NCBI RefSeq assembly: GCF_013299165.1
Contig: NZ_JAAFKD010000001.1
Coordinates: 372,001-436,000, forward strand
Source of the DNA: Microcoleus sp. bin38.metabat.b11b12b14.051
GTDB taxonomy: Bacteria > Cyanobacteriota > Cyanobacteriia > Cyanobacteriales > Microcoleaceae
Direction: 5' to 3'
DNA: 64,000 nucleotides
The notes under the pieces: model-generated
What the model saw: the letters and a program-made list of their open reading frames with translations, nothing else
Database searches by the model: none
What the model was told of the DNA's origin: nothing
Translations under genes and position numbers: made by a program
Shown here: piece by piece, positions 25,394 to 33,543 of the stretch
Layout of the letters: every line of letters begins with the position of its first letter
How positions within the stretch are numbered: the first letter of the stretch is position 1

Positions 25394-27745
25394 GCGCGAC
25401 TTGAAAAGGTCGTTTAGTCCGAGGAGCCTACTCGTCTAAGGGATTCACACCCCTTACCCTCACGTAAAGAACTCCATTTAGAGTTCGGTCACGCCCAAGT
25501 AAGTAATGAAAACGGCGGAGTGCAGACCACGAAAGTAATCGATACTGGAAGCCTAATCTGGTATAGAGGCAAGAGGGAGTTCTCACACGATGAATATAAA
25601 TGAATTGTCGTTTTAAACTACGTCATGGCTCCCGGGAGCCAAATCAGGCTGATAGGCTCTAACCAAAAGGTACACGGGCAGATTCAATGTTTAATTGTCA
25701 TTGAATCGTGTGAATATAAATCCCGTCGTAGAATAGACAGCATCTAAATGAGGACAGATAACTAAACGATACAACAAGGTAAACCCTACAGAGTCTAAGA
25801 GAGGTCGAATACTCTTAGTAAGTCCGAGGCAACAAAGACAGAACTCTCTGGAGGGTAGAGGATGGATGATCAAGCGAATGCTAGCTTGTAATGAGTTAGA
25901 TAGAGGTTCCAAATTTGCCTCTGACCGAAAGGAATAGCAGACTTCATCTGGGTCTTATACGAAAGACAAATGTTAAAGAAACTAAATCTGAGGACAAGTT
26001 AGATGGAGACAGTAATGTCTACAAACCGACTAAGGAAACAACTAAAAGACTGGAGCCATATTAAATGGAACAAAGTCTATAAACTTGTTAAGAATCTACG
26101 ACAACGAATCTTTCGTGCTAGAAAACTTGGTAACTTCAAGACTCTACGGAGTCTACAAAAGTTAATGCAACGAAGCTACGCAAACTTATTATTATCTGTT
26201 CGACGTATCACTCAGACCAACAAAGGTAAAGCAACGGCAGGAATTGACAAAGAAATAATCAATACCCCAGCGCAACGAGTGACCCTGGTAAATACTTGGA
26301 AAGGAGAAATCCCTCAACCAACCAGACGGGTAGAGATACCGAAGCCCAATGGTAAGAAACGACCGCTCGGAATCCCAACCGTGCGCGACAGAATCGAACA
26401 AGCAATAATAAAGAATTCACTAGAACCTGAATGGGAAGCCATGTTTGAGCCTAATTCCTATGGATTCAGACCAGGCAGAAGTTGTCAAGATGCAATTGTG
26501 CAAAATGTCAATAGACTATTACACAAACAACAAGGCAGTAATGACAAATGGGTTTTAGAAGCAGACCTTCGAGGATTCTTCGATAATATTGCTCATGAAT
26601 CCATCCTCAATATGATTAACAACTTCCCTAAAAGAAGCTTAATTCAAGGATGGTTAAAAGCTGGATTCTTCTTTGAAGGGAAATACAATCCCACAGAGAA
26701 AGGCACACCACAAGGGGGCGTAATCTCGCCATTGCTAGCCAATATAGGATTGCATGGACTAGAAACTCATTTAAAGTCCACCAACCCGAAATTAGGTGTG
26801 GTTCGATATGCTGACGACTTTATCGTCACAGCTAGAGACAAAGGGAGTCTCGAACAAACCCAACTCCAGATTCAGCAATGGTTATCAGAAAGAGGACTAG
26901 AACTAAGCGAGGAGAAAACGTGTATAACGTCAATGGCAGAAGGTTTCGATTTTCTTGGATTTAACCATCGCCACTACAATGGTAAGCTTTATGTCAAGCC
27001 ATCTCAACAAAAAGTCTTAGACTTCTGTAGACGGATTGGCAAAGAAATAAAAGTTATGAATGGAGCCAAACAAGAAGAACTAATCGCCAAACTAAATCCG
27101 ATTCTCCGAGGTTTTGCTAATTATTACAAAGGTCAAGTTAGTAAAGAAACCTTCGGCTACATATCATCAAGAGTGTGGCAATACCTTTGGCGTTGGGCGA
27201 AGCGTAGACATCCCAACAAAAACTCAAAATGGGTTTATAAAAGCTACTTCAAGACTATAAATGGTGTTAAATGGATATTTGCTTGTAATGTAAGCAACCG
27301 CTATGATAAAGAAATAATCATGTCTCTATATCCCATAGCATATACCCCCATAGAACGCCATGTTAAAGTCGCAGGAACAGCTAGCCCAGATGACCCCTCG
27401 CTACAAGAATATTGGGACAAAAGAAACCAAAAATTGGGCAAATCCTACTGGGCAAAAGGTAGCAAATACTATCTAGTAGCACAAAATCAAAATTGGAAAT
27501 GCCCAGTCTGCGGACAGTCTCTATTTAATAGCGAGGAAATCGAAACCCACCACATAGTACCTGTTGCTCAGGGCGGCTTAGACGACATAAGCAATCTTCA
27601 GCACCTACACACACCGTGTCACAAACAGGTACATATAAAAACCAAGACAACTAGCTTGAAGTAAGGCTTGAGCCGGATGAGTTGGAAACTCTCATGTCCG
27701 GTTCTTAGGGGAGGGGAGAACGGTGACGCTCGAACCTTACCCTAC
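25394..27745 (+). mobile_element. group II intron with encoded maturase
   Basis: The 5' end reads GCGCGACTTGAAAAGGTCG, where the usual consensus starts GTGCG; here the second base is C. About 600 bases of domain I-IV structure follow, including GTCCGAGGAGCCTACTCG and GGATTCACACCCCTTACCC. Then comes the maturase ORF. Domain V at 27670-27704 has arms GAGCCGGATGAG and CTCATGTCCGGTTC with a GAAA-type loop. Domain VI with CCTTACCC ends at about 27745. Removing 25394-27745 restores a perfect 16-bp terminal repeat of the host MITE, which fixes both boundaries. It is on the same strand as the flanking kinases. Confidence 0.85.
26003..27664 (+). CDS. ltrA: group II intron reverse transcriptase/maturase with HNH domain
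   Basis: 553 residues. It drives intron splicing and retrohoming. The reverse transcriptase spans ~60-330 and includes GKKRPLGIPTVRDRIEQAI, PNSYGFRPGRSCQDAI, GTPQGGVISPLLANIGL and the catalytic VRYADDFIVTA. The maturase X domain spans ~345-430 (LRGFANYYKG). The C-terminal HNH endonuclease has zinc-binding CPVCG, then ETHHIVPVAQGGLDD and HTPCHKQVH. All domains are full length and the frame is open, so the element may be mobile. It lies inside domain IV of the intron. Confidence 0.95.
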   Translation: METVMSTNRLRKQLKDWSHIKWNKVYKLVKNLRQRIFRARKLGNFKTLRSLQKLMQRSYANLLLSVRRITQTNKGKATAGIDKEIINTPAQRVTLVNTWKGEIPQPTRRVEIPKPNGKKRPLGIPTVRDRIEQAIIKNSLEPEWEAMFEPNSYGFRPGRSCQDAIVQNVNRLLHKQQGSNDKWVLEADLRGFFDNIAHESILNMINNFPKRSLIQGWLKAGFFFEGKYNPTEKGTPQGGVISPLLANIGLHGLETHLKSTNPKLGVVRYADDFIVTARDKGSLEQTQLQIQQWLSERGLELSEEKTCITSMAEGFDFLGFNHRHYNGKLYVKPSQQKVLDFCRRIGKEIKVMNGAKQEELIAKLNPILRGFANYYKGQVSKETFGYISSRVWQYLWRWAKRRHPNKNSKWVYKSYFKTINGVKWIFACNVSNRYDKEIIMSLYPIAYTPIERHVKVAGTASPDDPSLQEYWDKRNQKLGKSYWAKGSKYYLVAQNQNWKCPVCGQSLFNSEEIETHHIVPVAQGGLDDISNLQHLHTPCHKQVHIKTKTTSLK

Positions 27746-28109
27746 AGTGAACCGTATTGAGCTATAGGAGTTCTCAACTTTCGTGAGGTACTGGCCATTT
27801 TTTTTACCTTTTCCCCAATTACCACTCTGTAGCACCCACTAGAGCATTGCTATATAGCCTGCATCGCATACATGAGGTACAACTTGAGGTTTAAGATTTA
27901 AGATTTTCCATTGTTCGACTTCAGATTAGCCCTGCGGCTCCCCGAGCCGCCTTCGGATTGAGGAACTGTTAATTAATTGGTGAATACCTCATCTTTCTCA
28001 GAATTTCTAGATCGCTGTATCCATAACTTTTGTTTCTCGCATACAAAGTTATCCACAATTAACTGGCAATTATCATAGTGTGTTTTCTGTGGCTTCCTAG
28101 TATCATTTG

Positions 28110-28322
28110 TTACAACTTCCGCTACCAAGCTCCCCCCTTAGGTATTTTCTACTCAGACCGTCGCCCCGTCAATTCCGTGTCGCCTTCAGAAATCGCATCA
28201 GTTGAACCCGATGGGTACGGATAAGACTTCACCTCGGTCTGTCCCCCTGAAGGCTTCCACCACCCAATCCATCTCTGCAACACGCACTTCACGAGAGCTT
28301 AACGCCAAGTCAGAGGACTAAC
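28110..28322 (-). ncRNA. orphan HEARO/omega-like RNA candidate
   Basis: On the minus strand the sequence from about 28322 downward shows a long stem, GCCTTCAG...CTGAAGGC. Inside it lie GAGGTGAAGTCTTATCCGTA and an ACCC-ATC-GGGT hairpin followed by TTCAACTG. Then come TTGACGGGGCGACGG and TCTGAGTAGAAAATACCTAA. This order resembles, from memory, the HEARO RNA found upstream of IscB-type HNH nuclease genes in cyanobacteria. No IscB gene follows: about 500 bases downstream on the minus strand contain no such ORF. If correct, it is a stand-alone guide-type RNA or relic. The rest of the gap 27769-28565 holds only A/T-rich sequence. Confidence 0.4.
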
Positions 28323-28565
28323 TCAGATTCAGCACCCTAATATAAAGAAATATTAAGAAAAATTGACGCTTCACATTTTATGTGAGAATCATAAAGATAT
28401 GATAAAGTTCATGAGTCTGCCAAGTATTTTTTAACATTGTGTGGCAAAATATAAGTGTAATTACGTATATCCCGAGTAGGACAATCTGGGGCTGGCAAGT
28501 TCACTAAATTCCTGCTGTGTTGGCGGGGTGATACAATTTTGCCAGTTTTAGAGAAAACGGTTGCT

Positions 28566-29396
28566 ATGAATCAGCAAATATCAGCTCAATCGCAAAAACT
28601 GTTACTCCAAATTGGTAGAAAGATTCGTCGAAGTTTGGATCTCGATGCCATTTGGGAGCAAACCGTAAATAGTCTGGGACAAACACTAGGTGCCAACCGC
28701 TGCATCATTTGTCCTTATCAAGGTTCTAACCTCCAAGTCAAAGTAGCTGCTGAATACTGTCAAGAACCATTTCTACCCATGCTGGGAATAGAAATCTCGC
28801 TGAGATCAGCACCTCATATAGTTCAAGCTCTAGCCACCCTCGAACCGGTGGTAATAGATGGTTTTCAAACCGACGATCCTTTTGAACGAAACTCGGTGCT
28901 AGTGGTGGCTACGGCTTATCAACAACAACCTAATGGTATAATTAGCTTGCATCGGTGCGAGAAGGGAGTGTCGGGGAATGGTAAGACCGATCAACCTTGG
29001 ACTGAATGCCAGATCGAATTCGCACAAGAACTTGCCGATCAAGTCGGAAGCGCGATCGCCCTGGCCACCCTCTACCAGCAAAACAGCCAGCGATCACAAG
29101 AAATATCTCAGCTCAAAAAGCAATTTTTGATGACGGCATCCCACGAGATTCGCACTCCCTTAAATCACATCATTGGCTATCTTCAACTAACCGTAGATGA
29201 TATGGCCGACGATCCAGTAGAGGAGAGAAGTTTTATCCAAGAAGCTCACCGTTCGGCTCTCCACCTTTCCAAGGTAATTGGTAATGTCTTAGATTGCATT
29301 CAGGTAACTGAGGCTTGCCAAGCCCACGCAGAGTTAGCCGAGTTGAGAAGTCAGGAAGAATCTCAGCAACAGTCAAAATTGAAGCAGCATCTGTAA
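28566..29396 (+). CDS. GAF-HisKA protein lacking the ATPase domain (truncated kinase paralogue)
   Basis: 276 residues from the ATG at 28566. An in-frame upstream TTG is less likely. The GAF domain (residues ~1-175) closely parallels that of the kinase at 23260: SLDLDAIWEQTVNSLGQTL, NRCIICPYQGSN and YCQEPFLPMLGIEI. HisKA keeps the phospho-acceptor His193 in TASHEIRTPLNHIIGYLQL and the paired helix. The protein then ends after a Gln/Glu-rich tail with no HATPase_c domain. It cannot phosphorylate itself but could accept phosphate in trans. It could also be a decaying copy. It follows the intron region. Confidence 0.85.
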   Translation: MNQQISAQSQKLLLQIGRKIRRSLDLDAIWEQTVNSLGQTLGANRCIICPYQGSNLQVKVAAEYCQEPFLPMLGIEISLRSAPHIVQALATLEPVVIDGFQTDDPFERNSVLVVATAYQQQPNGIISLHRCEKGVSGNGKTDQPWTECQIEFAQELADQVGSAIALATLYQQNSQRSQEISQLKKQFLMTASHEIRTPLNHIIGYLQLTVDDMADDPVEERSFIQEAHRSALHLSKVIGNVLDCIQVTEACQAHAELAELRSQEESQQQSKLKQHL

Positions 29397-29751
29397 AAAG
29401 TTGGCTGTTTAGCGTGCAGACAAGTCTTGTGCCTAGAAAAGCCGACATTTGCATCTATGGATGGCATTTAGAAATTCGGCAGCGGGTTAAAAACTATTTT
29501 TAGGTCATAACGGTTTACTAGAGTAGGGCCTACCGATTACTTCAAGTACCATCCGGGTGTGTTTTTCATATTATTTGCGTCGCCAGACACCGATTCAATA
29601 GGTTTGAGTGTTCCGAATCCAAGTTTCCATAAAGCTCACACAGTTAAAGTCCTGACTGCCAACCTACAACACTTATTTTAAGTGAAACGAACTCGCCAGC
29701 AAAACATCGCTGTGCAAGGATTTTTTAATTTTTAACTTGTACTCAATAGCC
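29397..29751. other. intergenic, no gene seen
   Basis: About 355 bases between convergent genes. No relic of a histidine-kinase ATPase domain was recognised after the truncated paralogue, and no palindromic repeat of the window's families was found. Confidence 0.45.
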
Positions 29752-31290
29752 CTACTTATCGCTATTTTTCTTGGGGATTTTGGAAGGGCTGACATAGCGC
29801 GCCCAAAAAGGTTCTTCCATATTTTTGAGTGCGGCTAGTTTTTGACGTTCCTCCTCTATCCGCTTGCGTTCAGAAAGGTCTGAAAAGATGTTGATAGTGC
29901 CGAGGATATCGCCGCCAGGATCTCGCACGGGTGCGGCCCACATCCAAACATTGATCGAACTACCATCTTTTTTCAACAAACACACTTCCAAACCATTTTG
30001 CAGTTTGCCATTACACGCAGACTTCAGCACCCCGTAAAAATCCTGCTTTTGTCCTTCCAGAATATTCTGTAAAGGTTGCCCCAACACCTCAGCGGCAGTC
30101 CAGCCAAAAAGTTCTTCAGCGGCGCGGTTCCACGCCACAGCGGTGCCGTCATTGCCGATACAGTTAACCGCCAGCGGCGCCGATGCGATCTGGGCTTGCG
30201 AAACTTCATTCGCCAGTTGCAGCTTCAATTGTACTTGCTGGCGATCGGTAATTTCCTGACAAACGCCCCACAAACGGACAACCCGCCCTTCAGTTTTGTC
30301 CCAAACCGCTTGCCATGAATCCCGCACCCAGCGCACTTGGTTTTGGCGATCGATAATGCGATACTCGTTGGCTCCCGTGCGGCTAAAAGTACAACCTTCT
30401 AATTGTTTAATTAAGATTTCCCTGTCGTCAGGATGAACGAGTTCCAAGCTCCACCAACCAGAGGATTTTAATTGTTTCGGAAGGCTGCCAGTGCAGCGCT
30501 CAAAAGCTTCTGTAGCCCACTCTGGGGCGAACTTACCGTCTGGCAGTACCTGCCAAGAATAGGCAAAATCCGAAGTAATTTGCGATATAACTTTGTAGTG
30601 CGATTCCGACTCCCGGATTGCGATTTCTGCTTGCTTGCGTTCCCCGATTTCGCGCGAATCGATCAGAATTCCCTGCAAGCTAGAATCGTGAAGCAAACTG
30701 TTACCGATCGACTCCAAGTAGATCCAAGAACCGTCAGCGTGACGTTTGCGATATTCGATCGGTTTCCCAACTCCGGGATTTTCTAGCAGCTTACCAAAAT
30801 AATAGCGCCAAGCCAGCAAATCGTCTGGATGGATTAACTCGCCGTGAAACTTGCCAATTCTTTCTTCTGAATTGTAACCCAAAATCCGCTCTAGAGCTGC
30901 GCTGTGGTATTTTACTCGCCCGTCGGAGCCGATAATACTAATTATATCGGGAGAATTCCGCAGGGCTGTTTGCAGTTTAGCTTCGCTTTTAGTCAATGCT
31001 AGATTGTCCCGGCGGTGCTGGCTGATTTCTTTGTCCAACTGCTCCTGTAGCTTTCTGAGTTGCGTTGTTTGCTGCGCCACAGTGCGTTCCAACAGGTGAT
31101 TGGTTTTTTCTAGTTCAACCAGCTTGGCTGCTTTGCTGGTGGCGCTTTCAAACTGGCTGCTCGCTGCCATTTCCTGCAAACTATTTGATAGCTCTTCCAC
31201 AGCTTTTTTTAAAATTGCCTGTTGGAAGGGCGGCAAGTCTCTAACTTGTTCCTGCAACCTTTCTAAATGTTTGTAGACTGATTCTAGCAT
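29752..31290 (-). CDS. multi-PAS sensor protein without output domain
   Basis: 512 residues. The N-terminal ~110 residues are coiled-coil-like (LERTVAQQTTQLRKLQEQLD). Three PAS/PAC units follow: SPDIISIIGSDGRVKYHSAA (~112-225), a second with WEWRY-like FAYSWQVLPDGKF (~230-350), and a third with APLAVNCIGNDGTAVAWNRA (~370-480). The PAC motifs RKHADGSWIYLES, YRIIDRQNQVRWVRDSW and LLKKDGSSINVWMW are visible. The protein ends about 35 residues after the last PAC (NMEEPFWARYVSPSKIPKK) with no kinase, cyclase or receiver. It may act as an adaptor for the neighbouring kinases or be truncated. Confidence 0.88.
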   Translation of the reverse strand: MLESVYKHLERLQEQVRDLPPFQQAILKKAVEELSNSLQEMAASSQFESATSKAAKLVELEKTNHLLERTVAQQTTQLRKLQEQLDKEISQHRRDNLALTKSEAKLQTALRNSPDIISIIGSDGRVKYHSAALERILGYNSEERIGKFHGELIHPDDLLAWRYYFGKLLENPGVGKPIEYRKRHADGSWIYLESIGNSLLHDSSLQGILIDSREIGERKQAEIAIRESESHYKVISQITSDFAYSWQVLPDGKFAPEWATEAFERCTGSLPKQLKSSGWWSLELVHPDDREILIKQLEGCTFSRTGANEYRIIDRQNQVRWVRDSWQAVWDKTEGRVVRLWGVCQEITDRQQVQLKLQLANEVSQAQIASAPLAVNCIGNDGTAVAWNRAAEELFGWTAAEVLGQPLQNILEGQKQDFYGVLKSACNGKLQNGLEVCLLKKDGSSINVWMWAAPVRDPGGDILGTINIFSDLSERKRIEEERQKLAALKNMEEPFWARYVSPSKIPKKNSDK

Positions 31291-31334
31291 TTTATTAATG
31301 GGAGTTTTATCTAATAGTTGCTAAAGGTGCAACC

Positions 31335-31745
31335 CTTCATTCAGTTGACAGTTGACCAGGCACAGTTGACAGTTGATAGCCACAAAAGCGCAGTCGTTGG
31401 ATTGACAGTTGACGATTCACAGAAGATCCCGCTCGCCTATCACAGGGTTGACATCGACCTCTACCTGGAACCAAGAGGATGGGAGTAACGAACAGTCTGA
31501 TTTTAATTTCTCCCTACAATTGATTCGCTTTCAACCAATCCTTTCTGGTAACAAGCCAATACCAGTTTTTTTTAAGATAACCCATAACTAAAACTGCTGT
31601 AGGACGATCGACCGCGATCGATATAGCAGTTCTCAGAAAGATGAGGTATTAATCCCTCAATCCCTCAATCCCTCAATCCCCCAATCTAAAATCTAAAATC
31701 TAAAATCTAAAATCAGAACCTGTACCTCACCTTTTTGACAAAGGC
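31335..31745. repeat. intergenic repeats: TTGACAG runs, copy B of ~100-bp element, copy 1 of a ~118-bp element
   Basis: 31340-31420 carries CAGTTGACAGTTGATAG-type repeats. 31455-31552 is copy B of the element described at 8348. 31622-31742 reads TATAGCAGTTCTCAGAAAGA, TGAGGTATTAATCCCTCAAT, then TCTAAAATCTAAAATC and AGAACCTGTACCTCAC. It is repeated almost exactly at 40397-40515. Tandem CAATCCCT and AAAATCT units lie inside it. Confidence 0.8.
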
Positions 31746-31949
31746 TATACCTCCAGCCATTTCGTCACTTGACGATCGGATCGTAGCAACCAATACATGA
31801 CAGTAGATTTTTGTGGCGATCGAACAAAAACCCACTAGCACCATCTGTCCAAACCCACAGGCGAGATTCGGAAACCCGCCTGTGCGCTGAACTCCGCGCC
31901 CGAAGCGGTTAAGCTAAACTAGATGGGTGTTAAATAGAAAGAGAGATTT

Positions 31950-32600
31950 ATGACAGAGCCAGCTAACGCTCGCGATTTATTTCGCGCTGCTTACGAACAC
32001 CGTTACACCTGGGATGCCAACTTTCCCGGTTACAGCGCCGATATTGAACTCAAACAAGGCGACGAAGTATATACGGGTCATGTTTCCATAAAACCAGACA
32101 TGACAGTAGAAGTCAGCGGTATTGCAGATGAGGAAGTAAAGCAGAGCGTTTACACCCAAATGCGGGACATTGTTACCCATCGGAAGCGCTCATCATTTGA
32201 ACAATCTCACGGCAAAAATACTTTCACCTTGGGCGAGAAGGACAGCACCGAGGCTGTGGATATTTTAGTCCAAGGCGACTCAATGGGGTCGAACTATAAA
32301 ATCCGAGGTCTGTCCATTTCTCAAGTCAGCCGTGTGATGGGCCGCATGGCATTCGTAATTGACACGCACAAAAGCTTAGAGACACCCGAAGGTTCTTTGG
32401 CGAGTCACTACGATGCCGTTTTCCGCAACCCCCAAACCAACGAAATCGTCAGAGAACTCGAATTTGAAGATACCTTTGACAAAATAGGCGACTACTATGT
32501 GATGACCAATCAAGTAGTGCGATCGAAAGAAAAAGGTCAACTGACAACAACCGAGTTTAACTATTCCAACGTCAAACTGCTAGAACCAGCAGTAGTTTAA
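31950..32600 (+). CDS. DUF3386 family protein, cyanobacterial
   Basis: 216 residues, soluble, no signal peptide. The opening TEPANARDLFRAAYEHRYTW, the segment FPGYSADIELKQGDEVYTGH, and HSFEQSHGKNTF-like SFEQSHGKNTFTLGEK identify the DUF3386 family, which is widespread in cyanobacteria and plants. No biochemical function is known to me. The ATG at 31950 is preceded by GAAAGAGAGATTT, a plausible ribosome site. A GGGTGC/GCACCC hairpin follows at 32609-32641. Confidence 0.88.
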   Translation: MTEPANARDLFRAAYEHRYTWDANFPGYSADIELKQGDEVYTGHVSIKPDMTVEVSGIADEEVKQSVYTQMRDIVTHRKRSSFEQSHGKNTFTLGEKDSTEAVDILVQGDSMGSNYKIRGLSISQVSRVMGRMAFVIDTHKSLETPEGSLASHYDAVFRNPQTNEIVRELEFEDTFDKIGDYYVMTNQVVRSKEKGQLTTTEFNYSNVKLLEPAVV

Positions 32601-32605
32601 CCTTA

Positions 32606-32642
32606 CAGGGTAGGGTGCCCGACAAGTCGCGCACCCTACCGA
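32606..32642 (+). terminator. GC hairpin after the DUF3386 gene
   Basis: GGTAGGGTGCCCGAC and GTCGCGCACCCTACC form an imperfect 13-14 bp stem a few bases after the stop codon at 32600. There is no U-run. It is related to the GGTGCGC palindromes at 8526 and 13751, so it may be a mobile palindrome acting as a stop. Confidence 0.5.
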
Positions 32643-32738
32643 TCGAAGTTGTGCGTGCAACACGGCTGTATTTTGCAGCAACTCAGGATACGATCGAACC
32701 TAACAAACAGCAAAAAATCATCACAAAGGCAAAAAAAT

Positions 32739-32978
32739 ATGACGACACTAGCACTAACCAGAGATAACGTCGAAACAGTTCTCGATGAAATGCGCCCCTA
32801 CCTGATCTCCGATGGCGGCAACGTCGAACTCGTAGAAATCGACGGCCCGGTAGTACACCTGAGACTGCAAGGAGCTTGCGGCTCTTGCCCCAGTTCCACC
32901 ATGACCCTGAGAATGGGCATTGAACGCCGCCTGCGCGAGGCTATCCCTGAAATTTCTGAAGTCGAACAGGTAATGTAG
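32739..32978 (+). CDS. nfu: NifU-like (Nfu) Fe-S scaffold protein
   Basis: 79 residues from the ATG at 32739. A longer frame from 32649 reads repeat-like sequence first and is rejected. It is a stand-alone Nfu domain: [20 protein letters not shown], then [20 protein letters not shown] with the CxxC cluster ligands, then [19 protein letters not shown]. It assembles and hands over [4Fe-4S] clusters, for example for photosystem I in cyanobacteria. The size matches the small cyanobacterial Nfu. Confidence 0.95.
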   Translation: MTTLALTRDNVETVLDEMRPYLISDGGNVELVEIDGPVVHLRLQGACGSCPSSTMTLRMGIERRLREAIPEISEVEQVM

Positions 32979-33543
32979 CCCGGTAGTGAGTAATTCACCA
33001 AAGAAGGAGACGGAAGCCCCAAGCTAAAGACACGGGAAGCTACTCTGCTGCTGTTTCAACCGCCCAAGCACAGCAAAACAAGATCGAATTAAGCATAATT
33101 GCCATGCCTCTTGTACTGGTAGTTGTTTTTGAGCCTGTAGAGGCGAATTGTCCACAGCTTTAAGACTAAGATTATGGTCTTAGCAATCCCCTTGCCTTTT
33201 CAGGCGAGGGAGATGCCAAAGCACTCTATAGCAATCCGATGTGAGTCTCAAAAGATAACGACACCTTGTCTTGCTATACTCCTTCTCTGGCAAGCATTCG
33301 AGGTTTTCCATATCTAGAAAATCAATTAGGATTGCTATATCAATACTTTTGACAGTTTTTTAACGACCCCATAAGCCAGAAAGAGCAAATTCTGCCATTT
33401 TTAATGTTTTTTTGAAAGTTAGCACTCTTACTCAAACTTTCAAAAAACAGTCCACAATAGAGCCAGTATGAATTTGGGGAACGAAGTAGAATTTATTGGA
33501 AAGTTGCACAAGACTTAACTACCTCATTCATAACTAATTACCA
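32979..33543. other. intergenic; inverted pair TATAGCAATCC / GGATTGCTATA
   Basis: No gene is seen in 565 bases. CTATAGCAATCC (33226) and AGGATTGCTATA (33330) form inverted arms about 90 bp apart, a small palindromic element. From 33409 to 33448 there is a second inverted pair: TTTTTTTGAAAGTT...AACTTTCAAAAAA, a 12-13 bp stem with a loop rich in CACTCTTACTC. This could be a terminator for the nfu transcript. Confidence 0.55.

Larger units (their letters stand above)
25269..27768. mobile_element. MITE (~130 bp) with 9-bp target duplication, split by a group II intron
   Basis: The direct repeat AGCTATAGG occurs at 25269-25277 and 27760-27768. Inside it, the left terminal repeat CAATACGGTTCACTTA (25279-25294) matches the right one TAAGTGAACCGTATTG once the intron is removed: TA (25392-25393) joins AGTGAACCGTATTG (27746-27759). 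The element without the intron is about 130 bp and encodes at most a 23-residue peptide, so it is a non-autonomous derivative of an insertion sequence. One base (25278) is left unpaired between target repeat and terminal repeat. Confidence 0.75.

Noticed and set aside
28130-28190. 16S rRNA fragment (CGTCAATTCCGTGT similarity)
   Set aside because: Only about ten bases match the universal site and flanking sequence does not continue as rRNA.
29397-29751. Relic of a histidine-kinase ATPase domain after the truncated paralogue
   Set aside because: No N, G1 or G2 box motifs found in any plus-strand frame.
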